64,000 bases of DNA from Dactylosporangium roseum (GTDB lineage: Bacteria; Actinomycetota; Actinomycetes; Mycobacteriales; Micromonosporaceae), in contig NZ_CP073721.1 in the NCBI RefSeq assembly GCF_025264685.1, forward strand, positions 3,339,001-3,403,000. The letters are read 5' to 3'. The number at the start of each line of letters is the position of its first letter. Positions within the stretch are counted from its first letter, which is position 1. The notes under the pieces are model-generated. The model ran no database searches, was not told the DNA's origin, and saw only the letters and a list, made by a program, of their open reading frames with translations. Below, piece by piece: positions 32,632-41,580 of this stretch. A program made the position numbers and the translations under genes.

Positions 32632-34481
32632 CCGGAGTCCGCGTGGCGTTGCGGTGGTCACCGGCGTGCGAATCGGTGCTGCCGGGCTCTGTCACTGCAG
32701 TGGAGATCTTCGACGTCGATCTGCAGTTGTGTGCGCACGTGGGCGTGCCGGCAAGCGCCCCCGTTCTGGTGACCCTTCCTGAGGGCGGTCCGTTCCTGGC
32801 GCGTGGCTGGCTACAGACCGGCTGCCCGGTCGAGTCTGTCTTCACCACCGGCGGACCTGAAACCTCCGAGCCGCTGACGGTCGAACTGCACACCGCACCG
32901 GGGTTTGCGTGGCCGGCGCCTTTGGCGCCGGGTCCGGACACAGACGCTACCCCCGGCACCTGGGTAATCCCCTGGCGATGGAATTCCCGCCGTTGGGTCC
33001 CGTCCTCCGCACCGACCGACCTGGCCGTTGGTACCGGGCGTCTTGTGGTTCACGAGGGACGGCCCGCCGCACCAGCGGCGATGCAGATCGGCGTCGAGGA
33101 CGGCCCGGTCCTGACGATGATGATGCTGTCCGGCGCCGAGGCGACGTACGGGTTCGCCGCGGGCCGGCCCCTGCTGGCCGACACCCGGGGTGTCGCGGTG
33201 AGTGTTCTGGACTACCTGCGCGACGGTGACGCACGTTCGGCGACCGTGATCGCCGCGCCGACCGTGGCAGCCGGGCCGGGCTCCGAGCCATTACTCGACC
33301 TGGCGGTCGGGTATCTGCTGCTGCGCACCGGCGACGAGCGTTTCGCACGGTGGTCGAGGAGACTTGCCGACGTGCTGCCCGCTTCACCGGACGCAGCGGT
33401 GCTGTCGGCGTGGCGGTGGCTGCACGGCTCGCCGCACAATCTGCGTGCGTCGCGGCGCGAGCTGCTGCGCTCAATGCGCCTCGGGCTGCCGGTCGTCTCC
33501 GACGGCCTCAGGCTGCTCGTGGAGGGGTTGGCGGCTGTTGCGCATGGCAGGGCAGGCACAGCGGCGCTCAGAGCGTTGAAGGCCGTCCGGCCGTATCAGT
33601 ACGCACTCGTGCCAGGCGTCATCACGGCCTTCACGGGTCTGACGCCCAACATTCCGCTGCCGAGCACACCACGCCAGCAGGCACTCCTCGAGGCTGGGCA
33701 GCCACGAGGCGCGATCGCGGCCGCGCCGGTCGCGGTACGCGCGGCCGACCGGATTCGTGACGCGCTGCCGTCGATGTTTCCGGTGCGCAACGTCCCCCTG
33801 GCCCAACGGGCGATCCTGTTCGAAGGCACGGCACACACTGCCCTGCTCCAGGCCGGCGCCGCGGATCCTATGACCGGTGAACGCCTCCGGCGCGGATTCA
33901 TGGGCGTCGTCGACGCCGTCGACCTGCCGGCGGCCCGGCGCGCCGCAGATCGGCTGCTAACTGGACGCGGTGACGTTCGTGCAGTACCGCCCGGCTACCG
34001 GCCGGTCCCACGGTTGATGCTGATCGGCCCGCGCGCCGCTGGCGGCACGCGACGACCGGCATCGACATGGAACGACGCGAGCACCGGGTTACGCGTCAAG
34101 CAGCGCCAGACCGCACCCGACACAGTGAGCATCAGCGTCTTTCTCGACGCCGAGACAGGAGGGCGGCTGACCGTGGTGCGTCTGCACGTCGCAAGCGACA
34201 CTGGATCCGACTCGTATCTCGTCATCGCAACCGGTGCGGTGGATGGCGACGACCGGAAGACCCGCAGCGGTACGTTGCGCATTTACGGAGTCGGGCACTG
34301 GCTGGACGTGGCGGTGGGCGAGATCCGTTCAACGGAGCAGCTCGGCCCAGACGACGTCGACGACATTAGGAGATCCGTATCGCTGGCGGACCGGCCCGGG
34401 CGCGATGCGTGGCGTGCGGTCCTGCTGCAACGACGGGCGTTCGATCCGGTCGTCGTCGCCATCACCGAGGGTCTGTCATGA
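32628..34481 (+). CDS. 617-aa orphan protein of the caspase/Lon operon
   Basis: I do not recognise a family. The N-terminal 120 residues look like a beta-sandwich (VTAVEIFDVDLQLCAHVGV, APVLVTLPEGGPFLARGWLQ). Residues 130-450 are Ala/Leu/Arg-rich helices, with a repeat-like stretch (LAVGYLLLRTGDERFARWSRRLADVLP) that could be TPR-like. The end returns to strands (SGTLRIYGVGHWLDVAVGEI) and closes with VLLQRRAFDPVVVAITEGLS. It is fixed between a caspase and a Lon-like protease by 4-nt overlaps. It is a candidate adaptor or caspase substrate. Confidence 0.65.
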   Translation: MTGVRVALRWSPACESVLPGSVTAVEIFDVDLQLCAHVGVPASAPVLVTLPEGGPFLARGWLQTGCPVESVFTTGGPETSEPLTVELHTAPGFAWPAPLAPGPDTDATPGTWVIPWRWNSRRWVPSSAPTDLAVGTGRLVVHEGRPAAPAAMQIGVEDGPVLTMMMLSGAEATYGFAAGRPLLADTRGVAVSVLDYLRDGDARSATVIAAPTVAAGPGSEPLLDLAVGYLLLRTGDERFARWSRRLADVLPASPDAAVLSAWRWLHGSPHNLRASRRELLRSMRLGLPVVSDGLRLLVEGLAAVAHGRAGTAALRALKAVRPYQYALVPGVITAFTGLTPNIPLPSTPRQQALLEAGQPRGAIAAAPVAVRAADRIRDALPSMFPVRNVPLAQRAILFEGTAHTALLQAGAADPMTGERLRRGFMGVVDAVDLPAARRAADRLLTGRGDVRAVPPGYRPVPRLMLIGPRAAGGTRRPASTWNDASTGLRVKQRQTAPDTVSISVFLDAETGGRLTVVRLHVASDTGSDSYLVIATGAVDGDDRKTRSGTLRIYGVGHWLDVAVGEIRSTEQLGPDDVDDIRRSVSLADRPGRDAWRAVLLQRRAFDPVVVAITEGLS

Positions 34482-37400
34482 CCACCGATGAGCGCAGCGT
34501 CAGTCCCGTAGTGACCGAGCACAGCGACCTCACCGGCGCGGCGCAGGGGTGGCTGCGGCTGTGCGGCGAGACCCTGCGCGAGCGCCCTGACGAACTGGCC
34601 GGATTGCTCGACGATGCGCAGCCCTACGCCGCCGCGTTCCGCGATGGGCCCAGCAGGTGGTCCGATCGTCCGGCACTGGCCGATGAAGCCGCCGACGTGC
34701 CGGACGTTAGTTGTGCGGAAGCGGTCTTGGCGATCGCGCTGGCGCTCGCCGAACCGGCACGGACCACGGAGGTGCTCGGCCGCGCGCTGGCGCACTGGCA
34801 GCGGGCGAACGTCCTGGTCGACACAGGCGAGGCGGTCGTCGTGCCAGAGACGACCGTCAGGACGGCCCCGGAGAAGCTGCGGTCCGTCCTGCAACGCATC
34901 AACGACGAGCAGGGCGGCGCCTCGTCCGGCTGCGCGTCGCTGGTCGCCTTGCAGCTTGCTGACAGGCTGCCCCGCGCCAAGCGCCGGGTTCAGATGCCGG
35001 TCCTCTTCGACCGCAACGTGGTGGGCGGCAGCGCGGTGCTGACGCTGGAGGTGCTGCCGGGTGGGCCGACTGGCCTGTACCCGCACCCGGCACACATGCT
35101 GTTCCTGGTCTCCGACCCGGGATTCGCTGATGCGCTGGGCACCGCGTGGAAGCGCAGCGGGCTGCGGACCGGTGGCCACTGCGTCGTGTGGTCGGTGCAG
35201 GAGCAGGACGAGCCGTGCAACGACGTCGTGCACGATTCGCTGGGTGCGGCGTTCGGCGCGGCGCTCGACGAGCTGCGTCGTCGGCTTCCGTGGTGGTCGT
35301 GGGTACGGCTCCGACGGCTGCACCCGCGTCGAGCCATCACTGGTGGTGTCGCCGACGACGGCACCCTGACTCCCGTCCGCGGGTACGACGGCAAGCTCAA
35401 GGCGGCCGCAGCTCGCCGACTGCGGGTCATCGTCCCAGCAGGTCAGCGAGACGACGTCGAGCCGCTGGCCGAGCGGCACGAGGTGGGCGTCGACTACGCC
35501 GACGACCTCGACGCCGCGTTGCGCCACGCGCGTTGGCTGTCGCCCCGTCAGTTGCTCACCGTCGCCGCCGCCACCGCCATCCTGATCGTCGGTGGGGCCG
35601 CCGGGGCCCTGGTAATCAGGCGATTGAATGACGACCAGCGGCATCGCAGCGAGATCGCGGCCAAGGCGTCGGACTTGACCGCGCAGGCGACGCTGAAGCG
35701 ACAGACCGATCCGCGGTTGGCCGCACTGCTCGCCCTGGCCAGCTACCGGTTGAATCCGACCGGTGCCGGCACGACCGACGCGATGCGCGACATCCTGGCC
35801 AGCAATCAGAACGTGCTGCGTAGCTGGGTTGCCAGCCCGACGCAGGTCGATGCGCTGGCCGTCGACGTGACACGCTCGAAGGTCTACACGGCTGGCGACG
35901 ACGACGCGATCAAAGCCTGGCATCTCGACACGGGCGAGCCCGCAGGTCACGTCGCCGGACGCACAGGGACGCTGGTCCTCAACGACCGCGCGCCGATTCT
36001 CGCCGCGAACGACGGTGACGGGGTCCGGCTCATCGACGTCGGCGCGGCGGAACCCAAATTGATCGGCAAACTGCCCGATGCCAAATGCGCTGCGCAGTTC
36101 CAGACAATCGTCGCCGTGCATTTCGTCGACGCCGGCGCAACCCTGTTGGCGACCTGGACCGACGGCTCGGTGTCGACCTGGGACGTCGTGACGCGGACCA
36201 ACCGGGAATGCTGGAAGGTGCGGGCCGTCGCCAGCGCGGCCGAACTCGGGACGCCGAGCAGCGGACGGCTGGTCATCGGCTCGGCGATGACCGCAACCAA
36301 CGCGTCGACGTCCGAGGTCGAGGACGACCTGCTGGTGCTGATGAACCACAACCGCGTGCTGTCCATCAAGCTACGGTCCAAGAAGGTGACCGTCGAACTG
36401 GCCGGGGACGAGGTGCCGGCAGCGTCTCGCCAGATCGAGGCCTCCGCGGAGAAACTCGCCGTCGGAACCGAGTCCGGGGTCCTGGTCTGGGACAGGGCCA
36501 AGCACCGGGCCGTGGCCTTCCCAGCCGGCGGGCTGGGTGCCACGGTTAAGGCCATCGATCTACGCGACAACAAGCTGGTGGTTGCCAGCGCCGAGGGCAC
36601 CGCCGTCATCCCGGGATTCGCTGACGAGTCGGGCACGACCCGGATCCCGGCCAAGCCGCACGGTGGCGCCGCGGACGTAGCGGAACTGGGCAGGGACAAC
36701 ACCATCGTCGCCGGCGGCCCCGGAGGACGGATTTCCGTGCTGCGAGAAACGGCCGGGAGCCTCACGCTACCGCCGGCCGTGCCGGCGACGGCGATCGCCT
36801 ACACCGACGACGGCTCGCTCCTGCTCAGCGACTGGGCCAATGGACAATCGCAGGGCCTCTTCACGGTGCGCACCTCAGACCCTCCGACCTACCTGTCGCC
36901 GGCCGGCTCCGTGTACCCACATCTCGAGGATTATCGGTTCGGCAAGTCGTTGTATATCAACGACGCGGCCGCCTCCGCGACACACGTCGCAGCGGCGGGG
37001 CAGGTGCGGCAGCAGGCAGCCGTCGTGGTGTGGCCGGTCGGCGGCGGGGACAACCCAATCGAGTTGTCGATGAGCAAACCGGACGATCCGTCACTCGAAC
37101 TTGAGCAGCGCATCGCGACGAGCGTCGCCTTCGTCAAGGGAACCCCCCTGATGCTTGCCCGCAACGTTGCCGGCCGCGTCATGTTCTGGAACACGGGCAC
37201 GTACGAGCAGGTCGACACGCTGCAGTTCAAACCCGGCACCACCGCGATGGCGGTCTCCGGCACCGACGGGATCTTCGCCGAGGGCGAGGAGGGCGCCGGT
37301 GAGCTCGTACAGGTCGACCTGCTCACCCGAAAGGAGCTGCGACGTGTGGCTGCGCCGCAGGCGTACCGCGTCACATGGTCGGAGAATGGATCACGTATCG

Positions 37401-37840
37401 CCGCGTTGCAATGGGGCAATCGCCTGCAGGTCTACAACGACCGGCTCGAGCCGGTCGGCGACGCCTGGAAGCTGCCGGAGGGCGCCATTGCCGAGGACAT
37501 TGACATCTCGCCGGACGGCAGTCAGCTAGCCGTCGCCCAGGGCAACCGGGTGCTCATGTACGACACAACCACCCACACCGAAACCATGCCGCCGCTGCCG
37601 GACAACGCCGGCAACGCAGTCGTGCATCTGTTGTGGTCTCCGGACAGCGGTCTCTTGGTAGGACTGTCGAAGCCGGCGACTCGGCAACGAGTAGCGCCCG
37701 GCCCGGTGAACCTCTGGTTCGTGAAGGACGCGGACTGGACGACGCAGATTTGCCGCTGGACCGGCGGCGGGCTATCCAGGAAGGACTGGGCCAACTATGT
37801 CGGTGACGTGGCGCCGTTCATTGAGCTGTGCACCACCTGA
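34478..37840 (+). CDS. Membrane protein with Lon-like protease domain and beta-propeller
   Basis: The 1120-aa protein has three parts. Residues about 240-350 resemble the Lon (S16) proteolytic domain: Ser254 in DSLGAAFGAAL fits the nucleophile, and Lys306 in GYDGKLKAAAARRLRVIVPAG fits the dyad lysine. A membrane helix follows (about 359-380, LTVAAATAILIVGGAAGALVI), then a helical linker (SDLTAQATLKRQTDPRLAALLALASYRL) like those in front of WD40 domains of actinobacterial STAND proteins, then a propeller from about 430 to 1100. No ATPase domain is present. The protease part is probably inside and the propeller outside. The domain call is by eye. Confidence 0.65.
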   Translation: MTTDERSVSPVVTEHSDLTGAAQGWLRLCGETLRERPDELAGLLDDAQPYAAAFRDGPSRWSDRPALADEAADVPDVSCAEAVLAIALALAEPARTTEVLGRALAHWQRANVLVDTGEAVVVPETTVRTAPEKLRSVLQRINDEQGGASSGCASLVALQLADRLPRAKRRVQMPVLFDRNVVGGSAVLTLEVLPGGPTGLYPHPAHMLFLVSDPGFADALGTAWKRSGLRTGGHCVVWSVQEQDEPCNDVVHDSLGAAFGAALDELRRRLPWWSWVRLRRLHPRRAITGGVADDGTLTPVRGYDGKLKAAAARRLRVIVPAGQRDDVEPLAERHEVGVDYADDLDAALRHARWLSPRQLLTVAAATAILIVGGAAGALVIRRLNDDQRHRSEIAAKASDLTAQATLKRQTDPRLAALLALASYRLNPTGAGTTDAMRDILASNQNVLRSWVASPTQVDALAVDVTRSKVYTAGDDDAIKAWHLDTGEPAGHVAGRTGTLVLNDRAPILAANDGDGVRLIDVGAAEPKLIGKLPDAKCAAQFQTIVAVHFVDAGATLLATWTDGSVSTWDVVTRTNRECWKVRAVASAAELGTPSSGRLVIGSAMTATNASTSEVEDDLLVLMNHNRVLSIKLRSKKVTVELAGDEVPAASRQIEASAEKLAVGTESGVLVWDRAKHRAVAFPAGGLGATVKAIDLRDNKLVVASAEGTAVIPGFADESGTTRIPAKPHGGAADVAELGRDNTIVAGGPGGRISVLRETAGSLTLPPAVPATAIAYTDDGSLLLSDWANGQSQGLFTVRTSDPPTYLSPAGSVYPHLEDYRFGKSLYINDAAASATHVAAAGQVRQQAAVVVWPVGGGDNPIELSMSKPDDPSLELEQRIATSVAFVKGTPLMLARNVAGRVMFWNTGTYEQVDTLQFKPGTTAMAVSGTDGIFAEGEEGAGELVQVDLLTRKELRRVAAPQAYRVTWSENGSRIAALQWGNRLQVYNDRLEPVGDAWKLPEGAIAEDIDISPDGSQLAVAQGNRVLMYDTTTHTETMPPLPDNAGNAVVHLLWSPDSGLLVGLSKPATRQRVAPGPVNLWFVKDADWTTQICRWTGGGLSRKDWANYVGDVAPFIELCTT

Positions 37841-37856
37841 CCCGCCGCAGGACCGG

Positions 37857-39476
37857 ATGCCGTTCGCGGGACTGCTCACCGTGGCGTGCCTGCTGCTCAC
37901 GACCGGCTGCACCGGTGACGACCTGCCGAAGAAGGCCGAAAGTGCGGCGGCCGCGGCGCCGACGGCCCCCGTCTTGGCCTACGTCGAAAGCAACGTGCTC
38001 ATGGTGGCCGACCGGTCCGGGCAGACCCGGCGGCTCACCACCATGCAGGACGTCCCCGTACAGCTACTGTGGTCCCCTGACGGCTCACGGATCGTCTGGC
38101 TTAACGAGGGCAAGGACAGCAACAGCAGGAGCGACCGGTTGTCGCTGGTCGACGTCGCTTCGGGCGCCACAACTGTGCAGCCGTGCCCGTGCAGCGGCCT
38201 GGGTTTCCTCGGCAACGACGTCGCCACGCTGAGCGCAGACGGTGCCGCAATGCTGCTGTTCCCGTCGACTGGCGACCCGGTGCGTGTACCGCTGCAACCG
38301 TCTTCGACAACGGGCGCGTGGTTGGCCGCCGGCGGGCGGGACCACGTCATGATCGCACAGCCGCTGGACGAGGGTGTCGCGGAGGTCCGTGCAACCTCGG
38401 CATGGCTCACGGCCGATCGATCAGGGAAAGTTGCGACCATAGCGGGTCCGAAGGACAGGATCTCAGCGCACGAGGCTCTCGCATCACCTGCCGGCGACCG
38501 GATCGCGTGGCTCGATCTCCCGAGCAGCGGAGCCTGCTGGCATTCCCAGCGCATAGTCGACATCGGTTACGACGGTGGGCGGCCCGTCGACCCGAAGGAG
38601 CCCGACGACCCGCCGATGCGTGCTGCGCATCTTCCGTACCAGCGAACCGTCCTGTCGTACTCATGGGCCGGTCGGGGGGTGGTGCAAACCTTTGCCCCGG
38701 TCGCCGGATGCCAGCCGTTCTATCCCACCCGGCTGGTCTCGTACTACCGGGAAGGGGACCGATGGACGTTTCTCGGCACCGGACTTCTGGCGATCGCGTT
38801 CGGTGGTGAGGGCCGGAGGGTCAGACTCGTTCCGACTGACAATCTGAAGGCGGTGCAGGAGGACGGCCGCTCCGGCGTCAGCGGCAGACTGGTGTTCCGG
38901 TCCAGCAACGGCACGGAGCTTACCTTGACCGAGTCGGCGCGGTACGCGATGTTCGCCCCGGCCGAGGCCGCAATGGCTACCGTCGGTGTGCACCCCGCCA
39001 CGACGTCCTCATCGGCAGCGCCCGGGGCGTCCACGACCGACATGCGCGGCCGGCCGCTCAACAGTATGTTGTCCGCGCTCGTGAGCAAGGTGTGGCAGGC
39101 GGCGGCCGCGAATGACACCGAGGCGTTGACGAGTCTGTGCCGCAAATGCGACGTAGGGACACTGGCATGGTTGCGCGAGCAGGAGACGCCAGCCCAGATT
39201 TTGCTGCTTCTGCGCACACATCCCGAAGCGAGCGAATGGTCCTTGGTTTACCCGAGCCTGGCAGCCCGCCGGTGTGTGGACTCCCCGGACCACGATTACA
39301 CCTGTACCGCAGAGCAGATCGCCGACATCGCGCTGCTGAACCTCAAAGAGGACGTGAACCTCGACGATCCAGGCAATGTGTACAAGGTACCCGCCCATTC
39401 TGCGTTGCTGTTCCAGCTCGACACCAACGGCGCGCCGGTCTGGGCCGGCCGCTACAGCGCCGAATCCGGCAAGTAG
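37857..39476 (+). CDS. Propeller lipoprotein closing the caspase/Lon operon
   Basis: The 539-aa protein starts at ATG 37857 (CAGGA four nt upstream) with signal MPFAGLLTVACLLLTTGC, a lipobox with Cys18. Blades such as VQLLWSPDGSRIVWL follow, typical of TolB/WD40-like propellers. The last 150 residues (LVSKVWQAAAANDTEALTSLC onward) form a separate domain with paired Cys. It overlaps no gene but begins 16 nt after the previous stop. With the propeller of the previous protein it probably forms an extracellular complex. Confidence 0.7.
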   Translation: MPFAGLLTVACLLLTTGCTGDDLPKKAESAAAAAPTAPVLAYVESNVLMVADRSGQTRRLTTMQDVPVQLLWSPDGSRIVWLNEGKDSNSRSDRLSLVDVASGATTVQPCPCSGLGFLGNDVATLSADGAAMLLFPSTGDPVRVPLQPSSTTGAWLAAGGRDHVMIAQPLDEGVAEVRATSAWLTADRSGKVATIAGPKDRISAHEALASPAGDRIAWLDLPSSGACWHSQRIVDIGYDGGRPVDPKEPDDPPMRAAHLPYQRTVLSYSWAGRGVVQTFAPVAGCQPFYPTRLVSYYREGDRWTFLGTGLLAIAFGGEGRRVRLVPTDNLKAVQEDGRSGVSGRLVFRSSNGTELTLTESARYAMFAPAEAAMATVGVHPATTSSSAAPGASTTDMRGRPLNSMLSALVSKVWQAAAANDTEALTSLCRKCDVGTLAWLREQETPAQILLLLRTHPEASEWSLVYPSLAARRCVDSPDHDYTCTAEQIADIALLNLKEDVNLDDPGNVYKVPAHSALLFQLDTNGAPVWAGRYSAESGK

Positions 39477-39554
39477 CGAAGCCGTGCGCAGTGCGCGGTT
39501 GCACCGGCAACACTGGCAGTGTGGCGGCCGGAACGCCGAGCACGAAGTGGCTCG

Positions 39555-39695
39555 ATGGACCTGGCGTCGTACGACCGGCTGTTTCCGAACCAGGACGTGC
39601 TGCCGGACGGCGGATTCGGAAACCTGATCGCGGCACCGCTGCACGGTGTCCTCCGCCGCGACGGCCTCACGGCGTTTCTTGATGACCGGCGGGTA
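39555..39695 (+). pseudogene. Stub of a TOTE-type primase (archaeo-eukaryotic primase domain)
   Basis: About 47 codons read MDLASYDRLFPNQDVLPDGG, then FGNLIAAPLHG and TAFLDD, the signature opening of the primase domain in TOTE conflict proteins (usually YDRFFPNQD...GFGNLIALPLQ). Homology stops abruptly after FLDDRRV and no helicase or nuclease part follows. It is a 3'-truncated relic, recognised from recall of the family motif. Confidence 0.65.
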
Positions 39696-39833
39696 CGGTC
39701 AGGTGCGAAAATGCCGCAGATTCCCATAGTCGACGGTGACTCGCCGCGGCGCGGGGAGATCCAGTTTTCGAGTACGTATCCGCTGGTTCGAGGTCCTGGC
39801 GGCCCTGCGGGTGCCGAAACCTCATCCGGCTGC

Positions 39834-40361
39834 TCAGGCGGCGTGTTGGTATTCGTGGGCGGTGGCGTCGGGGATGTGCACTCGTCGGGTGGCGTGTTCG
39901 ATGACGGCCGGGACATACAGTGGTGTTCCGGTCAAGGTGACGGCCTCGGAGAAGTCCGCTGTGATGGTGGCCTCGGCTTGTGATCGCGGGAATGTTGACC
40001 GGCTGTCTGGTGTCCGCTGCGGGGCAGGGTCGGTCCCGGCTTCGTTGAGCGTCTCCCGCATTGTTGACGGGGCGGCTTTTACGCCCAGGACGGATTGGCG
40101 GGACCGTCGGTGGCCGTCCGGGACGCTTCGGGTGCGAGGTGTGGGCGTGCCGTCGGGTGATGAGATCGCGGTGTCAGCGCGGCACGGTGTCGGGGCGTGC
40201 CAGCAGCCGGACTCGGCGGAGCACGTCGCGGGGGGCCGGTGCAGCAGTGCGGCGAGGAGCGTCCGGTCGGCTGGGGTGAGCCGGACCTTCTCGCCGTGCA
40301 ACTGCCGTTGGAGGACCGCGACCGGCTGGGGGTGTCTCGCCCGCGCGGCTTCGATGCGCAA
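39834..40361 (-). pseudogene. Decayed integrase-core transposase (IS3/IS481-like)
   Basis: The degraded frame still shows VAVLQRQLHGEKVRLTPADR, TLLAALLHR, then TMRETLNEAGTDPAPQR, FPRSQAEATITADF and VTLTGTPLYVPAVIEHATRR, the order found in a widespread actinobacterial integrase-core transposase. The central helix-turn-helix part is scrambled, the DDE core is cut off after the first Asp region, and no terminal repeats were seen. It marks past mobile-element activity at this edge of the conflict island. Confidence 0.72.
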
Positions 40362-40397
40362 CGGGTATGTGGCTCGTTGCGGTCTCCAGGTCGTGGT

Positions 40398-41048
40398 TCA
40401 GCCGGGGCCGGTGAAGGCTGTGAGGTCGTATACGGGGGAGCCGTAGTCGTCGGTGTCATCGACGAGCGGCTGGAACTGCAACTGTCGTTCCCGGATGAGG
40501 GGTGCCAGCTCCTGGGGCAGGCTGCCGTATCCACTGCGTCGCGGGACCTGGACCCCGTAGGTGATCGCGTCGCGTTCGTCACGCAGGTACACCCGGGTCT
40601 GGTGTTCCGATACCCGCATGAAGCCGGCGAAGGTGTAGATGTCCGTGTACCAGGGGATGCCGCCGGCGCCGAAGAAGGTGGAGAACAAGCCGTACAGTGC
40701 CTGATCGTGCAGTTCGGCAGGGCGGTCGCCAGCGGTCGCCGCGTCGATGATGACGTTGTGGTGGCTGTCGCGTGTGTCAGAGGCCCATTCCTCGGCCGCG
40801 AGAGCCCGTAGTCGGCCGAGTGCTGCCCACATGTCGGCACCCGGATCGTCGCCGGTCAGCAGGCTGATCTCGAACGCCACCCCCCGGGTCATGGCCGCAT
40901 CGTCGGTGAACACGACCCGGGCCTGATCCTGGTCGACGCGGACCACACCGCGGAGCCGCCGGGTTCGTGGCGATGCGTCCACCGGCGCCAGGACGAACGG
41001 GATCGCGCCGCGGAGCAGGATCTCGTAGGCGTGGTCCTGGGGACGCAT
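40398..41048 (-). CDS. Uncharacterised 216-aa protein
   Basis: The ATG at 41048 has GGGAGG eight nt upstream. I do not recognise a family. It is a soluble, mixed alpha/beta protein with YEILLRGAIPFVLAPVDASP, GVVRVDQDQARVVFTDDAAM and TFAGFMRVSEHQTRVYLRD, two similar strand-turn-strand segments that may be an internal repeat. Codon use is normal. It sits at the 3' end of the ABC-2 export locus, downstream of a frameshifted reading frame. Confidence 0.6.
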   Translation of the reverse strand: MRPQDHAYEILLRGAIPFVLAPVDASPRTRRLRGVVRVDQDQARVVFTDDAAMTRGVAFEISLLTGDDPGADMWAALGRLRALAAEEWASDTRDSHHNVIIDAATAGDRPAELHDQALYGLFSTFFGAGGIPWYTDIYTFAGFMRVSEHQTRVYLRDERDAITYGVQVPRRSGYGSLPQELAPLIRERQLQFQPLVDDTDDYGSPVYDLTAFTGPG

Positions 41049-41077
41049 CGCACAGCCTCCCGAGCGAGGTGATGGTC

Positions 41078-41338
41078 CTAGATCGTGTTGACCCAGGAAG
41101 GGCAGACGTTGACCCCCTTCACAGTAGGCGGTGATGACGCCGATGTTCCGGCCGTCGGAAACCTGGTACCTGCCGTCGTCGGTCCGGCTGGCGGCCTGCA
41201 CGATGACGCGGACGACCATGCGGACGCTGCCGTTGGACGGGTTGACCGCCAGCGAGATGGACTCCAGGCGGGCGCCGAGGGCGTTGTCCGGGTTGTGCAG
41301 GGCCGCTATGACCTGTGCTGCCCACCCGACAGCGCCGT
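41078..41338 (-). pseudogene. Frameshifted coding remnant downstream of the 36-aa membrane peptide
   Basis: Codons on the minus strand are strongly G/C at position three and read VIAALHNPDNALGARLESIS, VRMVVRVIVQAASRTDDGRY and SDGRNIGVITAYCEG. Immediately after this is a run of five G; with one G fewer the frame would continue VNVCPSWVNTI and stop at 41078. In the given sequence it instead runs into the next gene. No convincing start codon is seen upstream. Family unknown. Confidence 0.4.
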
Positions 41339-41457
41339 CGCCGTCGCCAGCCGGTGGACCGAGGCCGACCTGCGGATGGTGCCGGCCGCCGGCCGCTTCT
41401 CACTCGACCCCGGGCCTCACCGACCAGCTCATCCAGGCCACCGACCGGTTCGCGACC

Positions 41458-41568
41458 TCATGGGCCCGCCTTCGTCGTCCCCAGCGGAAGAACTCCACAA
41501 AGGACGACCAGGAGTGCGAGGGTAGCCACGGCGGCGATCACGATGATCGTGATGGTTCGTTTGGTCAT
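41458..41568 (-). CDS. 36-aa single-helix membrane peptide
   Basis: The short frame encodes MTKRTITIIVIAAVATLALL followed by VVLCGVLPLG and ends TTKAGP, one membrane helix with a basic N-terminus. The ATG at 41568 has AAAGGA nine nt upstream and lies 12 nt after the ABC-2 permease stop, so it is the last part of the export operon. It may be a small transporter subunit. Confidence 0.6.
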   Translation of the reverse strand: MTKRTITIIVIAAVATLALLVVLCGVLPLGTTKAGP

Positions 41569-41580
41569 TGGCGTGTCCTT

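Noticed and set aside
41296..41490. Plus-strand coding-like stretch (RWTEADLRMVPAAG, then LTDQLIQATDRFATSW one frame over)
   Set aside because: It needs a frameshift, has no start or stop context and lies opposite better-supported minus-strand features.
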